Positions 16,234-25,805 of a stretch of 64,000 nucleotides of DNA are shown piece by piece (the stretch's first letter is position 1; each line of letters begins with the position of its first letter). This DNA is from FEB-25 sp963726315 (GTDB lineage Bacteria > Chloroflexota > Anaerolineae > Anaerolineales > UBA4823). A program made the translations under genes and the position numbers. The notes beneath the pieces were generated by a model. The model had not been told where the DNA came from, did not search any database, and worked only from the letters and a program-made list of their open reading frames with translations. The stretch is taken from NCBI GenBank assembly GCA_963726315.1, contig CAVSBZ010000007.1, positions 682,001-746,000 of the forward strand. Direction: 5' to 3'.

Positions 16234-18596
16234 CGATCAGTGAGCGGGTGAAAGAACTTCGCAGGCAAAGCCTGGAGGCGGTTGAGACACTTTCTTCGGA
16301 GCGAGCTCAGCTTATAACCGAATTTTCGCGCCAGGATATCGGATTGATGTCAACCCCGGTACGAAGAGCACTGGCATTCAAGTACTTGTTGGAACATAAA
16401 GCGATATGCATCAACGATGGAGAGCTAATTGTGGGTGAAAAAGGTGCGGCACCCAAGTGGGCACCTACATTCCCTGAACTTTGCTGCCACAGCCTGGATG
16501 ACCTGGATGTTCTCAACGAGCGCGAGAAAACATCATTCAAGGTGAGCGCGGAGACCAGACAATACTATGAGGAGGAGCTAATCCCGTTTTGGAGGGGGAA
16601 GACGATGCGGGAGCTGATTTTTAAGGAGATGACCGAGGAATGGAAGGCCGCTTATAGCGCCGGCATCTTCACAGAGTTCATGGAACAGCGGTCTCCCGGG
16701 CATACGGTATTGGATGATAAGATCTATAAAAAGGGGATGTTGGATTTCCACGCAGATATCACTGCCAGCCTAGCGGGATTGGATTACCTGCACGACCCGC
16801 TAGCCTACGAGAAGCAGGAAGAATTACGGGCGATGGACATCGCGGCAGGTGCGATCGTGGGTTATGCAGATCGTCACGCGGAAAAAGCGTTAAAACTGGC
16901 GGAAGCAGAGAAGGACGAGGAGCGAAAAAAAGAACTTATCCAAATTAGCCAGGTGTGCCGCCGAGTGCCGGCATATGCGCCGCGGAATTTGTGGGAAGCA
17001 TTACAGTATTACTGGTTCGTCCACCTGGGGGTGACGCTCGAGCTCAATACCTGGGATGCATATTCACCTGGGCGATTGGACCAGCACCTGCTGGCTTTTT
17101 ACCAACAAGGATTAAATGGTGGGAACTTGACACGGGAAGAGGCGGAAGAATTACTGCAGTGTTTTTGGATCAAGTTTAACAACCAGCCGGCGCCCCCCAA
17201 GGTTGGGGTGACTGCCGAAGAAAGCGGCACATACACTGACTTCGCTCAAATCAACCTGGGAGGGGTGCGTGCGGATGGGTCGGATGGGGTGAACGAGGTG
17301 ACTTTCCTGCTGCTGGACGTGATCGAGCAGATGCGGCTGTTGCAGCCGTCGACATCAATCCAGGTGAGCAAGAAGAACCCAGACCGGTTCATCAAGCGTG
17401 CCAGCGAAATTATCCGGACGGGTTTTGGACAACCTTCCGTATTCAACGCTGACCTGATCGCGCAGGAATTAATGCGCATGGGCAAAACTGTGATTGATGC
17501 GCGCAGTGGGGGATCAAGCGGGTGTGTTGAGGTGGGGGCATTCGGCAAGGAAAATTATAACCTGACCGGTTACTTCAACCTCCCTAAGGTTTTGGAAGTT
17601 ACCCTGCACAATGGGATCGACCCACGAACTGGAGAAAGGATAGGAGTGGATACGGGCGACCCACAAACATTCACAAGTATCGATGAGCTATATGAAGCCT
17701 TCGAAAAACAGGTGAATTATTTCGTGGAGGTTAAGGCACGGGGGAATAACGTCATCGAACGCTTGTATGCGAAGTACATGCCATGCCCGTTCCTATCCAT
17801 CCTGGTAGATGACTGTATCAGTAAGGGTAAGGATTACCATGATGGGGGGGCGCGGTATAACACCACCTACATCCAAGGTGTGGGGCTTGGAACGATGACC
17901 GATTCATTCACCAGTATTAATTTTCACGTTTTCGATCACCACACCCTTTCCATGGGGGAATTAATCGACTGCCTGGAGGTTAATTTTGAGACGAATGAAA
18001 CGCTGCGGTTGAAACTTCAAAACCGGACACCGAAGTATGGAAATGACGACGACCTTGCAGATCAGCATATGCAGCGGATTTTCGAGATCTACTTCAAGGC
18101 GGTCGATGGACGTCGCAATACTAAGGGTGGTGAATATCACATCAACCTGTTACCCACTACGGTACATATCTATTTTGGCTCGGTTACCGGGGCTACCCCT
18201 GACGGGCGCCTGGCACACGCTCCGCTATCGGAAGGTATCTCCCCGGTACAGGGAGCAGACCATAAAGGACCGACAGCGGTAATTCGTTCGGCAGCTAAAA
18301 TGGACCACGTACGGACGGGGGGCACGCTGCTTAACCAGAAATTCACCCCGCAAATATTGAAAAGCGATGACGGTTTGAACAAACTGGTCCAGCTCATCAG
18401 GACTTACTTCCTGCTTGATGGACACCACATCCAGTTCAATGTTGTAGACGCAGCAACTTTAAGGCAAGCCCAGGCACACCCTGAACAATACCGCAGCTTG
18501 ATTGTTCGAGTTGCCGGATACAGCGATTACTTCTGTGACTTGAGTAAGACCCTGCAAGATGAAATTATTGCACGGACAGAACACGAGGTGTTTTAA
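16230..18596 (+). CDS. hypD: glycyl radical dehydratase, trans-4-hydroxy-L-proline dehydratase (HypD) type
   Basis: The 788-residue protein has the pyruvate formate-lyase fold. The thiyl-radical cysteine is Cys432 and the general base Glu434, in SSGCVEVGAFG. The radical glycine is Gly763 in RVAGYSDYF. Long blocks such as NNQPAPPKVG, TPKYGNDDD, GGTLLNQKF and DGHHIQFNV agree with my memory of Clostridioides HypD, whose Cys/Glu/Gly are numbered 434/436/765. That enzyme converts trans-4-hydroxyproline to pyrroline-5-carboxylate by dehydration. The usual partner proC is not in the window, so a related hydroxyproline or betaine-type substrate remains possible. The start overlaps the activase by ATGA, and the stop shares bases with the convergent dcd stop. 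Confidence 0.85.
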   Translation: MTISERVKELRRQSLEAVETLSSERAQLITEFSRQDIGLMSTPVRRALAFKYLLEHKAICINDGELIVGEKGAAPKWAPTFPELCCHSLDDLDVLNEREKTSFKVSAETRQYYEEELIPFWRGKTMRELIFKEMTEEWKAAYSAGIFTEFMEQRSPGHTVLDDKIYKKGMLDFHADITASLAGLDYLHDPLAYEKQEELRAMDIAAGAIVGYADRHAEKALKLAEAEKDEERKKELIQISQVCRRVPAYAPRNLWEALQYYWFVHLGVTLELNTWDAYSPGRLDQHLLAFYQQGLNGGNLTREEAEELLQCFWIKFNNQPAPPKVGVTAEESGTYTDFAQINLGGVRADGSDGVNEVTFLLLDVIEQMRLLQPSTSIQVSKKNPDRFIKRASEIIRTGFGQPSVFNADLIAQELMRMGKTVIDARSGGSSGCVEVGAFGKENYNLTGYFNLPKVLEVTLHNGIDPRTGERIGVDTGDPQTFTSIDELYEAFEKQVNYFVEVKARGNNVIERLYAKYMPCPFLSILVDDCISKGKDYHDGGARYNTTYIQGVGLGTMTDSFTSINFHVFDHHTLSMGELIDCLEVNFETNETLRLKLQNRTPKYGNDDDLADQHMQRIFEIYFKAVDGRRNTKGGEYHINLLPTTVHIYFGSVTGATPDGRLAHAPLSEGISPVQGADHKGPTAVIRSAAKMDHVRTGGTLLNQKFTPQILKSDDGLNKLVQLIRTYFLLDGHHIQFNVVDAATLRQAQAHPEQYRSLIVRVAGYSDYFCDLSKTLQDEIIARTEHEVF

Positions 18597-19147
18597 AGTT
18601 TAGGCAAAACGATCGTTTGCTGAGCCTGGTATTTACCCTTTTTATCGGCATAGGAAGTATCGCAGGGTTCATCAGCAACGAAGAATAATACCTGGGCAAT
18701 GCCCTCATTGGCATAAATTTTTGCCGGTAGAGGGGCAGTGTTGGAAATCTCGAGGGTGACATAGCCTTCCCACTCAGGCTCAAAGGGAGTGACATTGACA
18801 ATAATTCCGCAGCGGGCATAGGTTGATTTCCCAAGGCAAATGGTGAGCACATTACGGGGAATGCGGAAATATTCAACTGTGCGCCCTAATGCAAACGAGT
18901 TTGGCGGGATGATGCAAACATCTCCCTTATAATCGACCATGGAGCGGGGGTTAAAGTTCTTCGGATCAATCAATGTAGTATCGAAATTTGTAAAAACCTT
19001 AAACTCATCGGCGACCCGGATATCGTAACCATAAGAAGATACGCCGAAAGATATGACGCCATCGCGGACTTGACTGTCGGCAAAGGGTTCAATCATAGCC
19101 TTCTCCAACGCCATTTTGCGAATCCAATGATCAGGCTGAAGACCCAT
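18593..19147 (-). CDS. dcd: dCTP deaminase
   Basis: This 184-residue dUTPase-fold enzyme converts dCTP to dUTP (some homologues go on to dUMP). Visible motifs are SYGYDIRVADEF, CIIPPNSFALGRT, GKSTYARCGIIVNVTP and the active-site region ANEGIAQVLFF, whose Glu is the expected catalytic residue. The ATG at 19147 is chosen because GGGAGG lies seven bases before it. The longer frame from 19207 would add 20 unrelated residues and overlap the CapA gene. The stop codon overlaps that of the convergent glycyl radical enzyme gene within TTAA. Confidence 0.92.
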   Translation of the reverse strand: MGLQPDHWIRKMALEKAMIEPFADSQVRDGVISFGVSSYGYDIRVADEFKVFTNFDTTLIDPKNFNPRSMVDYKGDVCIIPPNSFALGRTVEYFRIPRNVLTICLGKSTYARCGIIVNVTPFEPEWEGYVTLEISNTAPLPAKIYANEGIAQVLFFVADEPCDTSYADKKGKYQAQQTIVLPKL

Positions 19148-19200
19148 ACCTGCCTCCCATATCAAAATTTCGTTCGATTTCCTTACACAGCATAAAAAGC

Positions 19201-20943
19201 TTACCAATCACTGGCTTTGAAAATTGTCTCCAAGAAGTGTGACCGTTCTTCGGGAGTCATTAAGCGCGGTTTGGCGAAATCCACAAAGCGCAGTGTGATG
19301 AGCTCGGTGCTGATGTACTGCCCACCGTAAAAGACGTGCCGATCGATGAAGGCGTCGTCACAGGCATAATCAACGCAATAGCGAAACTGGTCAAAGAACA
19401 AGTTACCCAACCCATAATGGATGTACGCCCCATTTTGGAATGAGAATCCATGGGGCTGATGCGCCTGACTACCACTCACAATAGCAGCACCTGCTGAGGC
19501 GACCAAGCCAAAGTCGTTGACGAGGAGAGGATCGGCAGTATAGGTGTAGTATTCGCGGTGTTGAAATGTAAAAATCACCTGATAACCTTCATCACGTAAG
19601 GCAGGTATTTCCGTGCTGATGTAATTGAAATCACACTGCGCAGCACCCGGATGGGTATCCGTCGAAATTGCATCACAAGGGATTTCGTTCTTCACCTCAC
19701 ATCCAACATTACAGCCCATAAAAGCGATTTTATTACCGTTAATTTCGAGCTTAACCGGTTGGCGAGCTTCCTCGGCGTTTGCCCCACCGCCGTAATATGG
19801 CCAACCAAGGTCTTTGTACATTTGCAGGGTGAAAAGCGTGGCATCGGCGCCATAATCCATGAAGTGGTCTCCGGTTAGCTCGATAATATCGGTGCCAACA
19901 GCCTTGAGCAGATCAATGTAGGCGGGGTTGGAACAAAAAACCAGATTTTCCTGGGTGAGGGTTGGGTAGGGACAATCAGGGGAGAAGGGAATCTCGTTGC
20001 TGATATGGGCGATATCCGCCTCAGACAGGATCGGACCGATATCTTCGGCAGGGTAAGTGATACCCTTATTCTCCATCGTCCAAGCAGTGGCACGCACCAT
20101 AGCAGTCACCCCGGTGAGGGCGACTGTGGTTAGCCTGGATGGATCACGGTTGGTTATGGTTAGGCCCAACGTTTCTGGCTGCAAATCAACATTGCCGGAG
20201 AAATCGAACGGAATATTGAGGTAATACGCAGCAGGGTCAAAATCTTTGCGAACGGGAGATTGACCGTCAATGGTGAGCACTTTCCAGCGTGGTTCGAGCG
20301 ATTCGAATGGAATAATCGCCCAAGAGGGTTGGTGAGACCAGGCATAATCGAGCAGGTCTCCTGCAGGAAGAACCTGTGTTGCACCAGCTGTCGGAACACC
20401 CCACAAAGTAGTAAGCAGATCCAACGTACTTGCCTCCATCAGGAAGGGCGAGCTAATATTCTCGTCAACCACTGTACCATTCCAGATACCTTGCAGCTCA
20501 GCTGAGCTAATCCCATCGGTGATCGTTGGAAATGGCGCTACGAGGGCATAAATCCATTGTAATGCAGGGGATTGTTTTTGATCACCCACTTTTAAAGAAG
20601 CATCAGCCTCGTCAGGATTAACAGTTAAGGCATATCCAGCAGATAGAACGATGGAGAAGCGGATTTTCTCCGGCAGGTAGGGAGCGAGCCAGATCTTTAT
20701 AGGATTCGCTGTCGGTGAAGGTTCAGGCTGAGCAGTGTTTACCGGCGAAGGTGATGGTGTTGGAGGGGATACTAAAGCTTGATTTGTAGACTGCGAAGGT
20801 GAGGGTGGAGGTGTCGAGAGGTTGCTGCTTCGATTGCACCCCACAAAAAGGAAACTCAAGATAAAGAAGACGATGACACTTTCAATTCTACGTAGCTTAG
20901 AATGGGAAGAGCGGTGAGTATGCCTTGAGCGCTGGTGGGTCAT
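19201..20943 (-). CDS. CapA-family lipoprotein with periplasmic-binding-like N-terminal region
   Basis: The 580-residue protein starts with a basic N-terminus, a hydrophobic segment and a lipobox ending VGC at residue 35. A Pro/Ser-rich linker reaches about residue 80. The middle (about 90-260) resembles a PstS-like binding domain (PTITDGISSAELQGIWNG). The C-terminal half is the CapA/PgsA metallophosphoesterase-like domain (ALTGVTAM, HISNEIPFS, ELTGDHFMDYG, VIFTFQHREYY, SGSQAHQPHG). CapA proteins are tied to poly-gamma-glutamate or capsule export in known cases, but many copies have no proven role. It begins three bases after the ftcD stop, so it is co-transcribed with ftcD. Confidence 0.82.
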   Translation of the reverse strand: MTHQRSRHTHRSSHSKLRRIESVIVFFILSFLFVGCNRSSNLSTPPPSPSQSTNQALVSPPTPSPSPVNTAQPEPSPTANPIKIWLAPYLPEKIRFSIVLSAGYALTVNPDEADASLKVGDQKQSPALQWIYALVAPFPTITDGISSAELQGIWNGTVVDENISSPFLMEASTLDLLTTLWGVPTAGATQVLPAGDLLDYAWSHQPSWAIIPFESLEPRWKVLTIDGQSPVRKDFDPAAYYLNIPFDFSGNVDLQPETLGLTITNRDPSRLTTVALTGVTAMVRATAWTMENKGITYPAEDIGPILSEADIAHISNEIPFSPDCPYPTLTQENLVFCSNPAYIDLLKAVGTDIIELTGDHFMDYGADATLFTLQMYKDLGWPYYGGGANAEEARQPVKLEINGNKIAFMGCNVGCEVKNEIPCDAISTDTHPGAAQCDFNYISTEIPALRDEGYQVIFTFQHREYYTYTADPLLVNDFGLVASAGAAIVSGSQAHQPHGFSFQNGAYIHYGLGNLFFDQFRYCVDYACDDAFIDRHVFYGGQYISTELITLRFVDFAKPRLMTPEERSHFLETIFKASDW

Positions 20944-20946
20944 AAT

Positions 20947-22488
20947 CTACAGCCCGGCCTCATGCAAAGCGGTTCGAATGCGGGCTTCGATTTCACCTGC
21001 ATGCTGTTCTATCCCCGAGAACTCCGCTATATAGGGGGCAGCCAGAACGGGAGGTAATTCCTTCGTATTGATACGGATGTTATAACCGGCACCTGTCATC
21101 GCAGCCACAGCCAGAGCCGCGGCTGAGGCTCCGTCACTCAAGGCAGATATGTTCCCATAGCGGATCACCTGTTCAGCCAACTCGAGTACACGCAAGGATT
21201 TATTCGCTACACCCATGGGCACCTGGGTGGCTAATAAAATTGCCTGCTCGACGGCTTTTCGACGGATTTCCTGCTGGTCAGGGTTATCTTTGGGCAGCTT
21301 ATAAGCTGCCATCACGCTCTCAAACGCGGCGGAATCCAACTGGGTGAATTGGGTGAGATCATTGCGTAAAGCCTCTGACTGGGTGAGGATGGTTTGCATC
21401 CTGGACTCAGACTCTGCATATTTCTTCTTGCCGATGGTAAGGCGAGCGACCATGGATACCAGTGCGGCAGCAGCAGCACCCGTGTAGGCTGAAGCTGCCC
21501 CGCCTCCGGGTGTAGCCTGACCCGATGAAAGCGCCTCCAGGAATTCCGATCCCGGTGGAGGCACTTCCAAAGATGGCTTTTCAGCTGCTTGATCCAACGA
21601 ATAGAGTTTTTGTTCCAAGATTTGATCGGGCGAAAATTGATCAAGCTGTAAATACCAGACCGCGGCATCCACCAAGGCAGCCTGGGGGATCAAACCGACC
21701 AGCTCTGCATGATGTAACAGCACACCATAACGGGCTGCTTCGCGACGGATGGTTTCGACCACCAGGGAGAGAGAGGTTTTGTGGAAGTTCGTCAGGTTCA
21801 TTGAAACCTGTGCCAGACCTTCACAACTTATCCCCAAAGCCTTTACATAGCGCAAACCACCGGATGAGAATCGGATGGTTTTAGCTATTTTCGCGGCTAC
21901 CTTCACGTCATCCGTTGCAAGGTAGACATTGTAAGCGATCAGCGGCTGGCGGGCACCGATCACAGTCGCCCCAGCAGGACCGACAGATCTGGGTCCATAA
22001 TCGGGATCTCGCTCTGGCTTTATCCCCATCTCACGCTTCAACGCTTCATACTGTCCCCGACGAATGTCTTCCAAATTTGTCCGTTCTGGTCGGGTGGCAG
22101 CTTCTTCGTATAAGTATACCGGGATGTTTAGCTGATCGCCAACCCGCTGACCGAGTTGACGCGCAATTTGGACACAATCTTGCATCGTCAGCCCCGAAAT
22201 GGGAACAAAAGGTACGACATCAGTAGCGCCGATACGTGGGTGTTCGCCGGTATGAACGTCAAGGTTGATCAATTCAGCCGCTTTAGCAATAGATCGATAC
22301 GCCGCTTCTTCCACGCCATCAGGTGGACCAATGAAAGTTAGAACAGTCCGATTATGGTCAAGATCAGAATGGCGATCCAACAAAGTAACACCTTCCACTG
22401 AGGTGATTGTGCTCATAATTGCTTCGACTACATCAGGACGGCGTGCCTCTGAGTAATTGGGAATACATTCCAGAATGGATTGCGGCAT
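20947..22488 (-). CDS. ftcD: bifunctional glutamate formiminotransferase / formiminotetrahydrofolate cyclodeaminase
   Basis: The 513-residue protein joins a formiminotransferase (about residues 1-300, with ECIPNYSEARR, DLDHNRTVLTF, HTGEHPRIGATDVVPFVP) to a cyclodeaminase (about 320-505, with TPGGGAASAYTGA and VPMGVANKSL). Together they transfer the formimino group from N-formimino-glutamate to tetrahydrofolate and release ammonia, leaving 5,10-methenyl-THF. This is the last step of one histidine-degradation route. The ATG at 22488 is preceded by GTGAGG; a GTG at 22500 would use that site itself as codons. No other hut gene is in the window. The CapA-like gene follows directly. Confidence 0.92.
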   Translation of the reverse strand: MPQSILECIPNYSEARRPDVVEAIMSTITSVEGVTLLDRHSDLDHNRTVLTFIGPPDGVEEAAYRSIAKAAELINLDVHTGEHPRIGATDVVPFVPISGLTMQDCVQIARQLGQRVGDQLNIPVYLYEEAATRPERTNLEDIRRGQYEALKREMGIKPERDPDYGPRSVGPAGATVIGARQPLIAYNVYLATDDVKVAAKIAKTIRFSSGGLRYVKALGISCEGLAQVSMNLTNFHKTSLSLVVETIRREAARYGVLLHHAELVGLIPQAALVDAAVWYLQLDQFSPDQILEQKLYSLDQAAEKPSLEVPPPGSEFLEALSSGQATPGGGAASAYTGAAAAALVSMVARLTIGKKKYAESESRMQTILTQSEALRNDLTQFTQLDSAAFESVMAAYKLPKDNPDQQEIRRKAVEQAILLATQVPMGVANKSLRVLELAEQVIRYGNISALSDGASAAALAVAAMTGAGYNIRINTKELPPVLAAPYIAEFSGIEQHAGEIEARIRTALHEAGL

Positions 22489-22585
22489 GGTTTTCCTCAC
22501 TAAATGGAATAGCGTAATTATACCCTCCGCGTTCGTGCAGGCAGCGAACTGCGGTCAGACGATTGATTAAGCCCAGCATGGATTG

Positions 22586-22614
22586 TTGACTTGGATAGTT
22601 GTTCACGGTAGAAT
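22586..22614 (+). promoter_or_regulatory. sigma-70 promoter of the LysM/M23 cluster
   Basis: TTGACT (22586-22591), a 17-bp spacer and TAGAAT (22609-22614) each match consensus in five of six positions. Transcription near 22621 excludes the in-frame codons at 22583 and 22613 as starts and leaves about ten bases of leader before the ATG at 22631. Confidence 0.6.
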
Positions 22615-22630
22615 GCACAAGGAACCCCAA

Positions 22631-24187
22631 ATGCCTCGGTCACGATTGATCCTTTTTATACCTATCTTAATGGTGTTACTTATCACCCTGTCTTGTCGTA
22701 AATCCATCGAGCCGCTTGCATTACCGACCATATACCATTCCAATGGTACTCCCACCAATGTGGAAACAGCAGCACCGGAAGTTACCAGTGCCACATTCCT
22801 TCCCGTCGTGAGGCACCCTGAAGATGTGACAATCGTTTCACCCACACCGAATGCACCGATAACCCTGCCCGAGATTCGCAGCAAGGATGAAAAATATACC
22901 GTCCAGGCGGGAGATACCCTGGGAATCATTGCAGGGCGATATCGAATCACAGCGCAAATGCTGTTGGCGGCGAACCAGATCACCAACCCAGACCTGCTGG
23001 AGGTGGGACAGGAATTGATCATCCCAGCACCGGTACCCGGCGAGCCAGGTTCGGGATTTAAAATCCTTCCAGATTCAGAGCTTGTCTATGGTCCTTACGC
23101 ACAAGAATTCGACATCGGAGGTTTTGTTAGCCAATATGACAGTTATCTAAACCGGTATTCTGAGGAAGTTGAAGGGCAAACAATCACCGGCGCACAAATC
23201 GTGCAATTAGTGGCACAAGACTACTCGGTGAACCCGAGATTACTCCTGGCAGTGCTGGAATATCAAAGTGGCTGGGTGACCATGGCGAACCCACCTGAAG
23301 AAACGCTTAATTATCCCATCGGGAACAAGGACAGCTGGCGAAAAGGGCTGTATCTGCAGCTTGCCTGGGCAGCGAACAGCCTGAACCGAGGATATTACCT
23401 GTGGCGTGTCGATGGGATTGGCGGATGGCTGATCAATGATGGCGAGATCATACCGATTGATCCATCCATCAACCCGGGCACAGCCGGCGTTCAACAATTA
23501 TTTGCCTTGTTGTATAACCGGACAGGATGGGATAAGGCTGTCTCATATGAGGGCTTATTTTCCACGTTCAGCAATTTTTTCGGACACCCGTTTGATTATG
23601 GTTTTGAACCGGTGATCCCTGATAATCTCGAACAGCCCACCCTGGAGTTACCTATCGAGCCTGGGGTGGATTGGGCATTTACCGGTGGACCCCACGGAGG
23701 CTGGGGAGATGGATCGGCATGGGCTGCGCTGGATTTTGCACCCGGGAATAAAGGTCTCGGTTGTGTGGAAAGCGATAATTGGGTCACGGCGGTTGCAGAT
23801 GGGTTGATCGTGCGCGCAGATGCTGGCAGGGTGATCGAGGACCTGGATGGTGATGGAAACGAGGGGACGGGTTGGACAATTCTATACATGCACATTGAAG
23901 GTCGCGATAGGGTGGAGGCAGGCACCTATGTGAGGACAGGCGATCGGATAGGGCACCCATCTTGTACAGGTGGATATTCCACAGGTACACATTTCCATCT
24001 GGCAAGGCGGTATAATGGTGAGTGGATTCCAGCCGACCAAACGCAATCAGGCACCGGATTGCCATTTAATCTAAGCGGCTGGATTTCAAGCGGTGATGGT
24101 ATAGAATACGATGGGTATTTGACACGTGATGGAGAATCGATCGAAGCGTGGGAAGGTTTTTTCCCTGAAAACACAATCCATAAGTAG
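22631..24187 (+). CDS. LysM / lysozyme-like / M23 peptidase lipoprotein, copy 1
   Basis: The 518-residue protein has a lipoprotein signal with Cys22 (LLITLSC), a linker, and a LysM peptidoglycan-binding repeat (about 89-133, YTVQAGDTLGIIAGRY). A roughly 190-residue region (about 145-320) follows, and a C-terminal LytM-type M23 peptidase domain. Zinc and catalytic residues are in TGGPHGGW, AALDFAPG, LYMHIE and GTHFHLA. An acidic DLDGDGNEGTG insertion resembles a calcium loop. In the middle region SVNPRLLLAVLEYQSGWV recalls lytic transglycosylases, but the catalytic Glu position is Gln. AAGGA and a promoter support this start. It overlaps copy 2. Confidence 0.85.
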   Translation: MPRSRLILFIPILMVLLITLSCRKSIEPLALPTIYHSNGTPTNVETAAPEVTSATFLPVVRHPEDVTIVSPTPNAPITLPEIRSKDEKYTVQAGDTLGIIAGRYRITAQMLLAANQITNPDLLEVGQELIIPAPVPGEPGSGFKILPDSELVYGPYAQEFDIGGFVSQYDSYLNRYSEEVEGQTITGAQIVQLVAQDYSVNPRLLLAVLEYQSGWVTMANPPEETLNYPIGNKDSWRKGLYLQLAWAANSLNRGYYLWRVDGIGGWLINDGEIIPIDPSINPGTAGVQQLFALLYNRTGWDKAVSYEGLFSTFSNFFGHPFDYGFEPVIPDNLEQPTLELPIEPGVDWAFTGGPHGGWGDGSAWAALDFAPGNKGLGCVESDNWVTAVADGLIVRADAGRVIEDLDGDGNEGTGWTILYMHIEGRDRVEAGTYVRTGDRIGHPSCTGGYSTGTHFHLARRYNGEWIPADQTQSGTGLPFNLSGWISSGDGIEYDGYLTRDGESIEAWEGFFPENTIHK

Positions 24188-25766
24188 GCATAGCCAGCTC
24201 CCAGGATTCTACAAGGCGGTGATATGCGGTTTGGTGGTGGCATTTACGAGCCTGGCGTGTGCCATGGGGGTGTTGGATCAGAATGATCCGTTGTTTAACG
24301 CGTCCAATGGCGTGCTGATTGGATCACCCACACCTTCACTTATCTTCCCAACAGACGGGGTCGAACCGATTGAAACCAGCGATCCGCTTGCACAGGCAAT
24401 ACTTCAAGCCCCCACACAAGTACCGACACCGCCCGCCGTTCCTGTAGATAGCGCACCTCTGCTCTATTACACCCAGGCAGGGGATACGCTATCGGTGATT
24501 GCGATCCGTTTTGGAGTGGATATCGATGATATCAACTCTCCGGATGGTGCGCTGGCGAAAACGGGATTACTCACCCCGAATACCTTACTGGTTATCCCAC
24601 ATATGCTGGTCAATACCACCAGCCCGACCAAAATAATCCCTGACAGCGAGCTAGTTTATTCTCCTTCGGCAGTGGATTTTGATGTGGAAGCTTACATCAA
24701 TGAAGCGGGTGGATATTTAAGCAGGTACCGCGAGTGGCTCGGTACAACCGAGTGGACTAGCGGAGCAAAGGTCATCTCACGGATTGCAACTGAAAACTCG
24801 ATCAACCCCAGGTTGCTGCTTGCTCTGATCGAGTATGAGAGCGGCTGGGTGGATGGGCAGCCCGCCAACCCAAAGCAGGAGGATTATCCGTTAGGGAAGG
24901 TGGATCTATCCTTAAAAGGTTTGTATTCACAGCTGGCCTGGGCAGTCAATCAATTGTCGGTGGGTTATTATGGTTGGCGAGAAGGGTGGGTTACCGAGAT
25001 CCAGTTTTCTGATGGGGTATCTGCCAGATTGGCACCCGATTTGAATAGCGGTACGGTGGCCTTACAATATTATTTCGCACAGGTCAGCGATACACCCGGA
25101 TGGTTGGGAGCACTCGACACGACCAATGGCATCCCGGCACTGTACGAACGCATGTTTGGAAGTCCATGGGTCAGAGCTATGGAAGTTGAACCCTTATATC
25201 CTCCCAATCTAACCCAGCCTGAGCTAGTCCTGCCTTTCCTAGTGAACCAATTATGGAGTTATACAGGTGGTCCACATGGGGCATGGGAGCGGGATGGAGC
25301 ACGTGCTGCCGTCGATTTTGCCCCAGGGAGCACCGAATCGGGATGTGTTGATTCGGTTGCACGGGTGGTGGCGTCGGCGCCTGGACTGGTGGTAAGAGCG
25401 GGTTATGGAGCGGTGATGGTCGACCTGGACGGCGACGGGTATGAACAAACCGGCTGGGACATCCTTTATATGCACGTCAATGACCTGGCGATTAAAGCGG
25501 GCGATTGGGTCGAGAGAGGTGATTTTTTAGGACATCCATCATGTGAAGGCGGGATTGCGACAGGAACGCATGTGCACATTGCCCGAAAGTACAACGGGGA
25601 TTGGATATCTGCGGATGGACCGCTACCCATGGTATTAAGTGGATGGACTGTGCACGCCGGAAGTGTGCCATATGTTGGGACGATGACTAAAGGGGACGAT
25701 ACGATAACTGCCAGTGTATATGGATCCCATGAATCATATATTATTAGGACAGAGGATGCACATTAG
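24129..25766 (+). CDS. LysM / lysozyme-like / M23 peptidase lipoprotein, copy 2
   Basis: This paralogue has the same order: lipobox-like LAC in the N-terminal hydrophobic segment, Pro-rich linker, LysM (YTQAGDTLSVIAIRFGV), lysozyme-like region and M23 domain (TGGPHGAW, AAVDFAPG, LYMHVN, GTHVHIARKYNG). It is the only copy whose middle region keeps the glutamate expected of a transglycosylase (INPRLLLALIEYESGWV). The start is uncertain. GTG 24126 and ATG 24129 give a long basic leader and lack a ribosome binding site, while GTG 24219 after AAGGCG would leave a very short signal peptide. The frame overlaps copy 1 by about 60 bases with the earlier starts. Confidence 0.83.
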   Translation: MENRSKRGKVFSLKTQSISRHSQLPGFYKAVICGLVVAFTSLACAMGVLDQNDPLFNASNGVLIGSPTPSLIFPTDGVEPIETSDPLAQAILQAPTQVPTPPAVPVDSAPLLYYTQAGDTLSVIAIRFGVDIDDINSPDGALAKTGLLTPNTLLVIPHMLVNTTSPTKIIPDSELVYSPSAVDFDVEAYINEAGGYLSRYREWLGTTEWTSGAKVISRIATENSINPRLLLALIEYESGWVDGQPANPKQEDYPLGKVDLSLKGLYSQLAWAVNQLSVGYYGWREGWVTEIQFSDGVSARLAPDLNSGTVALQYYFAQVSDTPGWLGALDTTNGIPALYERMFGSPWVRAMEVEPLYPPNLTQPELVLPFLVNQLWSYTGGPHGAWERDGARAAVDFAPGSTESGCVDSVARVVASAPGLVVRAGYGAVMVDLDGDGYEQTGWDILYMHVNDLAIKAGDWVERGDFLGHPSCEGGIATGTHVHIARKYNGDWISADGPLPMVLSGWTVHAGSVPYVGTMTKGDDTITASVYGSHESYIIRTEDAH

Positions 25767-25805
25767 CAAGGCCTCTTGTGCATCAGCCAGAAAAAGCTCT
25801 CCCAT

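Noticed and set aside
16230..18596. Pyruvate formate-lyase identity for the glycyl radical enzyme
   Set aside because: Pyruvate formate-lyase has adjacent Cys-Cys at the active site, while here GCVE with a single cysteine and glutamate indicates a dehydratase.
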